Assembly (NCBI GenBank): GCA_017880945.1
Contig: JADGRM010000136.1
Location: 1 to 6,014 of the forward strand
Direction: 5' to 3'
Origin: Gallionella sp.
GTDB lineage: Bacteria > Pseudomonadota > Gammaproteobacteria > Burkholderiales > Gallionellaceae
Length of the DNA stretch: 6,014 bases
A program made the position numbers and the translations under genes. The notes beneath the pieces are model-generated. The model had not been told where the DNA came from and did not search any database. It saw nothing but the letters and a program-made list of their open reading frames with translations. This document shows positions 1 through 5,006 of this stretch, in pieces; positions within the stretch are counted from its first letter, which is position 1, and each line of letters begins with the position of its first letter.

Positions 1-615
1 GATCAGCACCTGCTGGAAGAAAGTGCCGATGACGATAATGGCAATCTTGGGCCCGTCGTAGATGCCGAGCACAGCCACTGCCAGCGCGCCGAATGCCGGC
101 GCAGGCAGGTAGCGGAAGAACTCGACGAACGGCTCGTTGAGACGGCCGAAGGTTGCATAAGTGCCGGAAAGTATTCCCAGGGGAACGCCGAACAAGGAGG
201 AGATCACGAACCCCCAAAAAATGATCTTGATGCTGTGCCACAGGCTTTCGTGCAGCCATGGCGAATCTTTCTGCTCCGGGGCAGTGGTAAACGCGGTATA
301 GAAAGCCTTGGCCACTTGATGCGGCGCCGGCAGGTAGATCGGGTTGGCCGGTTCGCCGTGCGGCATTGCCAGTCCCTGTTTTTGCATGTTTGCGTATTCG
401 TTTTCGAACGCGCCCTTGTCGACAAGCATGCCGACCTGGAAGTAATCCACGCCACCGGGATTATCGATGAGTATCTTGGGATGCCATATGAAAGGTACGT
501 AACTGACCAGGCACCAGACCAGCAACGGCAACAGGAACGAGCCGATACCGAGAAAAGTACGCTGGCGCGTAGTTTTCCCGGAGCGGGATGCAAACCATCG
601 GAAAATCTTGCCCAT
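1..615 (-). CDS. ABC transporter permease, NitT/TauT type, urea carboxylase-associated (C-terminus outside window)
   Basis: Inner-membrane permease of a binding-protein-dependent importer of the nitrate/sulfonate/taurine class. The visible 205 residues, open to the window edge, begin with a basic cytoplasmic tail and a membrane segment at about 20-43. A periplasmic loop of about 80 residues follows, then membrane segments at about 128-150 and 172-205. The stretch FFRYLPAPAFGALAV (167-181) matches the segment before the cytoplasmic coupling loop in this family; the coupling (EAA) loop itself would lie beyond base 1. The start is set by GGAG at 621-624, five bases before the ATG. Only 31 bp separate it from the binding-protein gene, so the two are surely co-transcribed, and an ATPase gene is expected next. 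The long loop between the first two spans is, from memory, typical of permeases encoded with urea carboxylase genes. Class is confident; substrate is inferred from the partner gene. Confidence 0.9.
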   Translation of the reverse strand, partial: MGKIFRWFASRSGKTTRQRTFLGIGSFLLPLLVWCLVSYVPFIWHPKILIDNPGGVDYFQVGMLVDKGAFENEYANMQKQGLAMPHGEPANPIYLPAPHQVAKAFYTAFTTAPEQKDSPWLHESLWHSIKIIFWGFVISSLFGVPLGILSGTYATFGRLNEPFVEFFRYLPAPAFGALAVAVLGIYDGPKIAIIVIGTFFQQVLI

Positions 616-646
616 TCCTGCTCCGCTTAAAACGAAATGAATCGAA

Positions 647-1648
647 TCACTTGGCGTTGGTGAAAGATGGATCGATGTAGCTGTCTACGTCCTGGGCCGA
701 CTTGTAAACCGCATTCGCCATATTGAAGTCGTCGGCCGTCTTGGAAGAGCCATACAGGGAAGTAAAGCCTGTGCCCTTGACGTAGATCTTCTTGCCTTCG
801 CTGAGGCTCAACAGTTTGGTGCCTTTGATCAACGGCAGATAGGCCTCTGGCGTCAGACCCACACGCGCCGCCATGATCTTCACTGCATCCGGCTGTGTTT
901 TCGGATCGTTGATATATTTGACGACGCGGTCCCATACCTTGACTACCTTCAGCCACTCGGCACGATGCGCTGCGACGCTGGCGGGGTTTACCGCGAGCAC
1001 GTCATAGATCAGTCCGGGTTCGTCGGCCGAGGTGTAGATGGGCCGGGAACCGGGAACCGCTTGCATCGCCTGCCCGGAAACCGGTTGCCATGCACCGATC
1101 GCGGATACATCAGCGGACGACAACATCTGCGGCATCTCATTGGTCTTGGCGTTGACCAGCGTCACGTCCGATTCTTTCATGCCTGCCTTCTTCAGCCCGT
1201 TCAGCAACAACAGGTGTTCCACCAAACCGACTTCCACCGAAACTTTTTTGCCTTTGAGATCCGCCAAGGTTTTGATGCCCGGTTTGGCGACGATCATGTC
1301 GTTGCCGTTGGAGTAGTCCGTCAACATGATCATCGAGCTCTTCGCACCACCTGATCCGGTCACCAATGCATCCCCGTTGGTCATCAGGACAGAGTCGATC
1401 TTGCCTGCAGCGAATGCGTCCATCGAAGCCGAATAATCGAACCACTCGAAATCAACATCCACACCGGCTTCCTTGAACCATTTTTTATCGATAGCTACCT
1501 GCCACGCCACCCAGCCCGGCCAATCGCTGTATCCGATAGTCAGGGGTTGGGCCGCGTTGGCCGAGACTGAGCCTAGCGTTGCCGCGGTTAAAATCATCGA
1601 CCTCGCAATCCAATGTTTCATTGTAGTACTGAGCTTTTTCGCATTCAT
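647..1648 (-). CDS. Periplasmic substrate-binding protein of a urea carboxylase-associated ABC transporter
   Basis: A 333-residue exported binding protein that delivers a small solute to the permease encoded just downstream. The signal peptide has a basic start (KHWIAR), a hydrophobic core (SMILTAATLG) and an Ala-x-Ala-like cleavage site near residue 32. The mature protein opens with LTIGYSDWPGWVAWQVA, and DYSASMDAFAAGKIDSVLMT, the NDMIVAKPGI region and the C-terminal YIDPSF follow. From memory this pattern matches the binding proteins annotated as putative urea transporter components encoded beside urea carboxylase (TIGR03427-like). Some enzymes called urea carboxylase are now known to act on guanidine, so guanidine is an alternative substrate. 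An earlier in-frame ATG at 1675 is rejected because AAGGAG lies six bases before the ATG at 1648. Expression is probably sigma-54 dependent (see 1727-1742). Family confident; substrate uncertain. Confidence 0.92.
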   Translation of the reverse strand: MNAKKLSTTMKHWIARSMILTAATLGSVSANAAQPLTIGYSDWPGWVAWQVAIDKKWFKEAGVDVDFEWFDYSASMDAFAAGKIDSVLMTNGDALVTGSGGAKSSMIMLTDYSNGNDMIVAKPGIKTLADLKGKKVSVEVGLVEHLLLLNGLKKAGMKESDVTLVNAKTNEMPQMLSSADVSAIGAWQPVSGQAMQAVPGSRPIYTSADEPGLIYDVLAVNPASVAAHRAEWLKVVKVWDRVVKYINDPKTQPDAVKIMAARVGLTPEAYLPLIKGTKLLSLSEGKKIYVKGTGFTSLYGSSKTADDFNMANAVYKSAQDVDSYIDPSFTNAK

Positions 1649-1654
1649 GGCGGA

Positions 1655-1660
1655 CTCCTT
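1655..1660 (-). promoter_or_regulatory. Ribosome binding site that fixes the binding-protein start
   Basis: AAGGAG is an almost full Shine-Dalgarno sequence six bases before the ATG at 1648. It decides for this start over the in-frame ATG at 1675, which would add nine residues ahead of an otherwise normal signal peptide. Confidence 0.85.
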
Positions 1661-1697
1661 AAAATGTAAAGACATTAATCAAAAGATATTACGGGTT

Positions 1698-1716
1698 TGA
1701 ATATTAGTAATATTCA
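1698..1716. repeat. 19-bp perfect dyad TGAATATT-AGT-AATATTCA, candidate operator
   Basis: Two 8-bp arms pair perfectly around a 3-bp centre. The predicted sigma-54 transcription start (about 1716) falls at its edge, so the dyad would occupy roughly +1 to +19 of the transporter mRNA. That position suits a repressor operator; a weak AU-rich leader hairpin is the alternative. I do not recognise the cognate regulator. Confidence 0.5.
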
Positions 1717-1726
1717 TCAAGTGGTC

Positions 1727-1742
1727 AGCAAGAACGGTGCCA
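1727..1742 (-). promoter_or_regulatory. Sigma-54 (RpoN) promoter of the ABC transporter operon
   Basis: On the minus strand the sequence reads TGGCACCGTTCTTGCT. This matches the -24/-12 consensus TGGCACG-N4-TTGCW at every consensus position except one, with the GG and GC dinucleotides separated by exactly 10 bases. The invariant GG lies at 1741-1740 and GC at 1729-1728. The predicted transcript starts near 1716 and has a leader of about 68 nt before the ATG at 1648. Sigma-54 promoters need an enhancer-binding activator; for a nitrogen-compound importer NtrC is the natural candidate. Confidence 0.85.
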
Positions 1743-1829
1743 TGGCTGAAATTCTGTACAAACACGTTGTTTTATTTGATGTAAATTTAAGTGGCATAAC
1801 AAACCTGCGATGCTGGCCTGGGCTTGCAT

Positions 1830-1846
1830 TGCATCCTTTCGGTGCG
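1830..1846. promoter_or_regulatory. Putative NtrC enhancer site upstream of the sigma-54 promoter
   Basis: On the minus strand the sequence CGCACCGAAAGGATGCA aligns with the NtrC consensus TGCACYANNNTGGTGCA. The GCACC half is intact and the second half differs by one base (GATGC for GGTGC); 10 of the 14 specified positions agree. Its centre lies about 120 bp upstream of the predicted start, within the usual range for NtrC enhancers. Only one clear site is seen, whereas strong NtrC promoters often have two, so this is suggestive. Confidence 0.5.
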
Positions 1847-1891
1847 CGTCTGCACAAACTTGATGCGGCTAGTGGAAAGCCGGTTGTATTG

Positions 1892-1942
1892 TTTCGCGAA
1901 AGGACAACAGCTTCGACTCGTGTTGAGTCTCAACAATTGTCC
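1892..1942. repeat. Nested inverted repeats upstream of the transporter control region
   Basis: Several dyads are packed into 51 bp. TTTCGCGAAA (1892-1901) is a perfect 10-bp palindrome. GGACAA (1902-1907) pairs with TTGTCC (1937-1942), enclosing GACTC-GTGTT-GAGTC and the overlapping 13-bp palindrome GTTGAGTCTCAAC (1922-1934). It lies about 180-225 bp upstream of the predicted sigma-54 start. It could be regulator binding sites or a structured transcript; neither can be assigned. Confidence 0.4.
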
Positions 1943-2096
1943 AAGCAGATTGAAAGAAATGCATAGTTGCAAATACGCAGGGCGCTACAGTTAGCTGAAG
2001 CGGGTTTGGCAGTACCGGGATTTGAAATGGATGTGCGTTACCGAAGTGCTTGAAAAAGCACCCCATATCAAGACGATCAAATCAATATCAGGCGGA

Positions 2097-2210
2097 TTAC
2101 TCGAACACAATTGTCTTCTTGCCGGATACCAACGCAGCCTAGCATGCAATCACGCATTCGCCAGGCAAGCAGAATTTGACTTGTGGAGCGAAGAAGTGGC
2201 CATCATCGTT
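2097..2210 (-). pseudogene. Decayed 3' end of a purU-like gene
   Basis: Minus-strand codons ending at the TAA (2097-2099) read ALVSGKKTIVFE. This matches the C-terminus of the intact purU product in this window (VLVCGNKTIVFR) at 9 of 12 residues, and 39 bases including the stop align without gaps. Further upstream the similarity continues only with frame changes: a second frame reads LAWRMRD, matching LARGLRY of PurU, and a TAG interrupts the first frame just before the conserved tail. The 5' limit is approximate. I infer a relic of a second formyltetrahydrofolate deformylase gene, the rest being deleted or eroded. A chance resemblance of a short tail remains possible. Confidence 0.35.
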
Positions 2211-2379
2211 ACTTTCCTTGCCACACAATTCAAGCACAACATAATATTGCTAGTGACGCATCACACCTGCTGAAGACATGAATTACGCGATTTTGCCTGT
2301 TGTCGGGCACAATCCGGGAATCTGGATTGAAAGACCGGCCGGCATCTGTGCAGAAAACTGGCGAATAAAACAAAAACGG

Positions 2380-2664
2380 TTACTTCAGTTTGTCGTTCAT
2401 TGCCGCTTTTAATGTGGCACCGGCCCTGAAGGCGGGAACCTTGGCCGCCTTGATCTTCAATGCTTGCCCGGTTCTTGGATTGCGACCGATGCGCGCGGCA
2501 CGCTCGCGTACCTCGAAGATGCCGAAACCAGCCAGGGTGATTTTGCCGCCCTTTCCCAGAGTGCTGCTGATGATTTCGATCAGTGCCAGGACGTTGCGGT
2601 TCGCGTTCGCCTTGGTGGCGCCGGTCTTGTCGGCCAATGCGGCTATGAGTTCTTTTCTGTTCAT
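2380..2664 (-). CDS. HU-family histone-like DNA-binding protein
   Basis: A 94-residue nucleoid protein that binds and bends DNA as a dimer with little sequence preference. It has the standard HU/IHF fold: an N-terminal helical dimerisation part (MNRKELIAALADKTG), then the beta-arm signature starting GFGIFEVRERAARIGRNP (46-63) and followed by RTG. Pro63 sits at the arm tip position that intercalates between base pairs in this family. The C-terminal IKAAKVPAFRAGATLKAAM is also typical. Length matches the usual 90-94 residues. AGAGG lies seven bases before the ATG. The features favour HU over IHF, but I cannot tell alpha from beta type. It is flanked by long gaps and is probably a single-gene transcript. 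The upstream leader carries two small dyads, ATAGC-TGT-GCTAT (2681-2693) and CTTCAA-GTAT-TTGAAG (2711-2726), of unknown meaning. Confidence 0.95.
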   Translation of the reverse strand: MNRKELIAALADKTGATKANANRNVLALIEIISSTLGKGGKITLAGFGIFEVRERAARIGRNPRTGQALKIKAAKVPAFRAGATLKAAMNDKLK

Positions 2665-2829
2665 GTCTTACCTCTGGTGTATAGCTGTGCTATGCAGCGT
2701 TAATGTTTGACTTCAAGTATTTGAAGCGAGTGGTGGTGCGATCGTTGGTGCTGGGCCATTGCGGCTAAAACAGATAATCCTGGCTCAAGGTGGTTCCATG
2801 GTATTTGTCTGGGGTTGTTAAAACGGATT

Positions 2830-3402
2830 TCAGTAACGTCCGTGCATGCTGTATAAATAATTGCTCATCTCTTCTTTCTCGGCGTTCTTGCGTCTGGCCA
2901 CGCCATGCACATGCCGGACCAGATTGCGCATCACGCAATACACGATGGCAGGATGCGAAAACAGCAAAGTTTCCAGCTTGGCGCGTTGCAGCAATAGAAC
3001 GGCACTGCCTTTATTGACTTTTATCCGGGCACTGACGTTCATCAAATTGCCGCCCACAAAGCTGATGATCCTGGCCAGATCGCCCGGCACTTCAAGATGC
3101 AGTGACACAGGTTCGTTTCCGACAAATGCACTGACTTCGATGTCGCCCTCGACCAGGATCATCAGGGCATCCTTCAATGAATCATCGTCCAGTTCGGCAT
3201 TAAACTCGCTGATCTCGAAGTATTGAATAGTGACGAGGTTGGCCAGCACATTGATTTCGAAGTCGCGCAAATTCTCCACCAGTCTGCTGATGTGAAGCGC
3301 TCTCAGAACCCGTTCGTCGGGTATCATCAAATCGCCCATCATGTGCATCGCTGCCAGCGGATTTCCGTGTTGCGTGCCGTGTTGCGTATTGGTCAGTTTC
3401 AT
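2830..3402 (-). CDS. Stand-alone Crp/Fnr-like cyclic-nucleotide-binding-fold protein without a DNA-binding domain
   Basis: A 190-residue cytoplasmic protein with no signal peptide. Residues about 40-170 follow the Crp sensor fold: a beta-roll with LKDALMILVEGDIEVSAFVG (76-95) and EVPGDLARIISFVGG (104-118), then the long helix after FSHPAIVYCVMRNLVRHV (148-165). The chain ends soon after that helix, so the usual C-terminal helix-turn-helix is missing; a final charged tail is all that follows. The phosphate-binding cassette is altered: the family Gly-Glu after PGDxx is Arg111-Ile112, and the Arg of the Arg-Ser-Ala motif is Val123. By family knowledge these residues hold the cyclic nucleotide, so cAMP binding is unlikely. 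The ATG at 3402 has GAGAAG eight bases ahead. A small membrane-protein gene lies 107 bp upstream on the same strand. Role unknown; the fold is fairly sure. Confidence 0.75.
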   Translation of the reverse strand: MKLTNTQHGTQHGNPLAAMHMMGDLMIPDERVLRALHISRLVENLRDFEINVLANLVTIQYFEISEFNAELDDDSLKDALMILVEGDIEVSAFVGNEPVSLHLEVPGDLARIISFVGGNLMNVSARIKVNKGSAVLLLQRAKLETLLFSHPAIVYCVMRNLVRHVHGVARRKNAEKEEMSNYLYSMHGRY

Positions 3403-3509
3403 TTAAGTTGCTTCTCAAAAATTATGGGCAGTGTGAAGGTGCCAATTCAGGTAATTCGTAACTCATCATTATGGATATGCCATCCGTTAAGATTCATAAC
3501 TATTCGTCT

Positions 3510-3599
3510 TTATTTCAGTACCCAGCCAACCGCAACCATTAAAAAAATGACAACCACCCGCAGCAGCTCGAATAAAAAATATTTGAATTTTGGCTTCAT
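3510..3599 (-). CDS. Small single-span membrane protein, 29 residues
   Basis: The ATG at 3599 opens a 29-codon frame ending in TAA. The peptide starts MKPKFKYFLFELLR, a basic and amphipathic head, followed by the uninterrupted hydrophobic stretch VVVIFLMVAVGWVL (15-28) and a final Lys. This is the layout of a small inner-membrane protein with the N-terminus inside. GAGAG lies nine bases before the ATG, and a good -10 hexamer TATGAT at 3658-3653 would give a leader of about 47 nt. The next gene downstream, 107 bp away, is the HTH-less Crp-fold protein, so the two may share a transcript. I do not recognise a family. A longer overlapping frame beginning near 3654 lacks an RBS and any protein character. 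Confidence is moderate because of the length. Confidence 0.5.
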   Translation of the reverse strand: MKPKFKYFLFELLRVVVIFLMVAVGWVLK

Positions 3600-3652
3600 G
3601 TTTTGTTACTCTCAAATAATCTTTCAGATGCATAGGCTGCTTTGTCCCGATC

Positions 3653-3683
3653 ATCATATTTGTCCCTAAGCTCTAACATGCAA
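3653..3683 (-). promoter_or_regulatory. Putative sigma-70 promoter for the small membrane protein
   Basis: TATGAT (3658-3653) matches five of six bases of the -10 consensus. TTGCAT (3683-3678) is a fair -35 box, though the 19-bp spacer is longer than the ideal 17. The predicted start is near 3646. The -35 box overlaps one arm of the dyad at 3682-3704, a common arrangement for regulated promoters. Confidence 0.4.
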
Positions 3684-3704
3684 TTTACATGCCCAATGTA
3701 AATT
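3682..3704. repeat. Dyad AATTTACAT-GCCCA-ATGTAAATT, candidate operator
   Basis: Two 9-bp arms are perfectly complementary around a 5-bp spacer, and pairing can extend by two G-C pairs with one bulged base. No T-run follows on either strand, so a terminator is unlikely. It abuts the -35 box of the minus-strand promoter at 3653-3683 and sits between two divergent candidate genes, which favours a binding site for a dimeric regulator. Confidence 0.5.
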
Positions 3705-3770
3705 TGCGCATTTCCCCGGCAATTATTCATTCCATATAACTTGTGGCCGGCGCTGCCGATATGGCTCAAT

Positions 3771-3793
3771 GCATATCAACCAAGCTGATATGC
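3771..3793. repeat. Dyad GCATATCA-N7-TGATATGC
   Basis: A perfect 8-bp inverted repeat with spacer ACCAAGC, 28 bp before the ATG of the doubtful plus-strand frame at 3822. It may be a regulator site or a leader hairpin. Its arms differ from those of the dyad at 3682-3704, so the two are not copies of one site. Confidence 0.4.
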
Positions 3794-3821
3794 TGCATGC
3801 TGGAAGGCGGGTGCAGGTGTC

Positions 3822-4190
3822 ATGACCGCTTCAATTCATGTTGTGAACGCGCGTTTTGGCAGGAAGGGCGAATATTTCATCAGCACCAAAACCAAGCGTG
3901 GCGCACCGTCTGTGTGCGCTGTCTACACCTGTAGCAAAAAGCAATCACCACCAGTTTCCGACAGCCGGGCGGTGTTGCATCCCCCCGACAAGCGTGAGAC
4001 CTGGGTTATTACATGTGAACGGATGGCATTGATCTGCGCGAGCCGGAAGAAGCAAAATGAAAAGCTCTGGATACTATGGCTTACGGAGAGCGTGCTTAAT
4101 GCCTTGCATGACAAACAGTCAGATGCAATACAAAGGCACCTTGCGGTGCCCTTTGTATTGGGTTTAGGAAGTCAGTTCAGTAAAGAATAG
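3822..4190 (+). CDS. Doubtful hypothetical protein, 122 residues
   Basis: The only plus-strand frame in the window that I do not dismiss outright. It is included because it covers DNA with no competing gene, and its first half (NARFGRKGEYFISTKTKRGAP and following) has codon use not unlike the neighbours. Against it, the chain is lysine/arginine-rich with scattered cysteines and matches no family I know. The RBS is poor (AGGTG only three bases before the ATG, or GGAAGG too far away). The last third runs through the strong hairpin at 4126-4160, which looks like a terminator, so the 3' end would be formed inside it. It may be non-coding DNA or the remains of a gene. Confidence 0.2.
   Translation: MTASIHVVNARFGRKGEYFISTKTKRGAPSVCAVYTCSKKQSPPVSDSRAVLHPPDKRETWVITCERMALICASRKKQNEKLWILWLTESVLNALHDKQSDAIQRHLAVPFVLGLGSQFSKE
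4126..4160. terminator. Strong bidirectional-looking hairpin terminator
   Basis: CAATACAAAGGCACC pairs with GGTGCCCTTTGTATTG around a TTGC loop: 15 base pairs with one bulged C. The core GGCACC-TTGC-GGTGCC is flanked by an A-rich arm on one side and a T-rich arm on the other, so it can work in both directions. It lies 84 bp beyond the stop codon of the phytochelatin synthase-like gene and most likely ends that transcript. Confidence 0.65.
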
Positions 4191-4243
4191 TCGCCGGGGC
4201 AAAAAATTCGTTGTGGTTTTGCGCAATCGGGGAAAGGATTTTT

Positions 4244-4960
4244 TCATTTCGACACGATAACCAGTCCGCGCGCTTTATTGCTGGTCGTGTCGATCGTGGC
4301 GATCGCCTGTTGCAGCAGGCCGATGCTGACCCATACCGGGGGATATTTGTACTTGGCCACATCGAGTATCAGCACGCTGTCGGATTGCGCATCATAGGCC
4401 GCCAATACCGACCAGTGCCCTCCCCCGACCTGCCCCAGATTCGCACGAAAATAATTGGCCAGCACGAACCGCCCGTCATCTCCCAGCGCTTTCTTCAGCA
4501 AGGTGCGCAGGCCCTCCTCGCTGAGGGTGTCGCCCGCGATGGATATTGCCTTGACGCCCTGGCGAGACAGCGTTTCGGCCATCTGCTCCCGCGTCATGCC
4601 CATCGCGAGCACAGTCTGCGGACTGATGACTTTGACGACCTCGGGGGTGAAAAAGTTGGTTTGGGTGAAGTAGGCGTAGGGCGCATAGGCAGGGTCAACG
4701 GGCTTGGGTATCGGCATCGCGTTGAGCACGGTGATGGCGCTGGCCACGGAACAATACGACTGGGTGATCTGCGCGGCGAAGTTCGGCGCAAGCTGCCAGT
4801 AATCCGCATCGGCCGGCATGCGGGCGCGCAGTGCCTTGCCTTCGGCCGAGTCCCAATAGACGACGGCGGGCTGTGCACTTGTAGACGCCGTAGCCGGTGA
4901 CTCGCCAAAAGCGGGCGACACGAAGACGTAGAGAATGATTGCGAGTACGAGATTTTTCAT
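4244..4960 (-). CDS. Exported phytochelatin synthase-family protein (papain-like Cys protease fold)
   Basis: A 238-residue protein of the phytochelatin synthase family. Plant members join gamma-Glu-Cys units of glutathione; short bacterial members such as Nostoc alr0975 mainly split glycine from glutathione. All catalytic residues are visible: Cys70 in TQSYCSVASAITVLNAM, His182 in GGGHWSVLAAYD, and Asp200 in ILDVAKYKYPPVW. Gln64 upstream of the Cys may serve the oxyanion hole. It has only the catalytic domain and lacks the Cys-rich plant C-terminal domain. Residues 1-19 (MKNLVLAIILYVFVSPAFG) look like a Sec signal peptide, so the enzyme should act in the periplasm. AAAGG lies six bases before the ATG. 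A -10-like TAGAAT lies at 4988-4983, and a MITE ends about 50 bp upstream. Family confident; whether it makes phytochelatin or hydrolyses glutathione or another gamma-glutamyl thiol is open. Confidence 0.9.
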   Translation of the reverse strand: MKNLVLAIILYVFVSPAFGESPATASTSAQPAVVYWDSAEGKALRARMPADADYWQLAPNFAAQITQSYCSVASAITVLNAMPIPKPVDPAYAPYAYFTQTNFFTPEVVKVISPQTVLAMGMTREQMAETLSRQGVKAISIAGDTLSEEGLRTLLKKALGDDGRFVLANYFRANLGQVGGGHWSVLAAYDAQSDSVLILDVAKYKYPPVWVSIGLLQQAIATIDTTSNKARGLVIVSK

Positions 4961-5006
4961 AAGTTACCTTTCTACTTCTGCAATTCTATCACTGCCTAGT
5001 TCAGGA

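Larger units (their letters stand above)
1649..2379. other. Long intergenic region: control elements and a gene remnant, no intact gene
   Basis: About 730 bp between HU and the transporter operon. The left third holds the sigma-54 promoter, enhancer-like site and dyads listed separately; the right part holds a decayed purU 3' end. A hairpin with a GAAA tetraloop (GTGCTT-GAAA-AAGCAC on the plus strand) lies at 2046-2061 without a T-run after it. Reading frames here (1697-1966 plus, 1869-2066 minus, 2022-2273 plus) have no convincing RBS or family character. I see no guanidine riboswitch core. Confidence 0.6.
3403..4243. other. Gene-poor region between the Crp-fold gene and the phytochelatin synthase gene
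   Basis: About 840 bp with no gene of recognised family. From left to right it holds the 29-residue membrane-protein frame, its promoter, two unrelated perfect dyads, a doubtful plus-strand frame and a strong hairpin terminator. The part from 3403 to 3730 is clearly more AT-rich than the flanking genes, which fits regulatory DNA or acquired sequence. Confidence 0.5.

Noticed and set aside
1768..1780. IHF site between the enhancer and the sigma-54 promoter
   Set aside because: The ATCAA core is present with A-rich surroundings, but the TTR half is missing, so the match is too weak.
1697..1966. Plus-strand frame of 89 codons
   Set aside because: It runs antisense through the sigma-54 promoter and enhancer, has no RBS and resembles no protein.
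1869..2066. Minus-strand frame of 65 codons
   Set aside because: No RBS or recognisable domain; it covers the palindrome cluster and the tetraloop hairpin.
1649..2100. Guanidine riboswitch (ykkC, mini-ykkC or guanidine-III) ahead of the transporter
   Set aside because: Expected from the transporter family, but I found neither the GGTCCGAGAG-type core nor paired ACGR hairpin loops on the minus strand.
2022..2273. Plus-strand frame of 83 codons
   Set aside because: It is antisense to the purU-like remnant and has no RBS or family character.
2278..2412. Plus-strand frame of 44 codons starting at 2278
   Set aside because: No Shine-Dalgarno sequence, and its end is antisense to the HU gene.
2681..2726. 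HU promoter boxes
   Set aside because: TTGAAG and TAGCAC are 18 bp apart, but the -10 match is poor; no box could be called with confidence.
3223..3669. Plus-strand frame of 148 codons
   Set aside because: Antisense to the Crp-fold gene and the small membrane protein; composition looks like a shadow frame.
4211..4900. Long plus-strand frame of 229 codons
   Set aside because: Exact antisense shadow of the phytochelatin synthase gene, whose catalytic motifs are on the minus strand.
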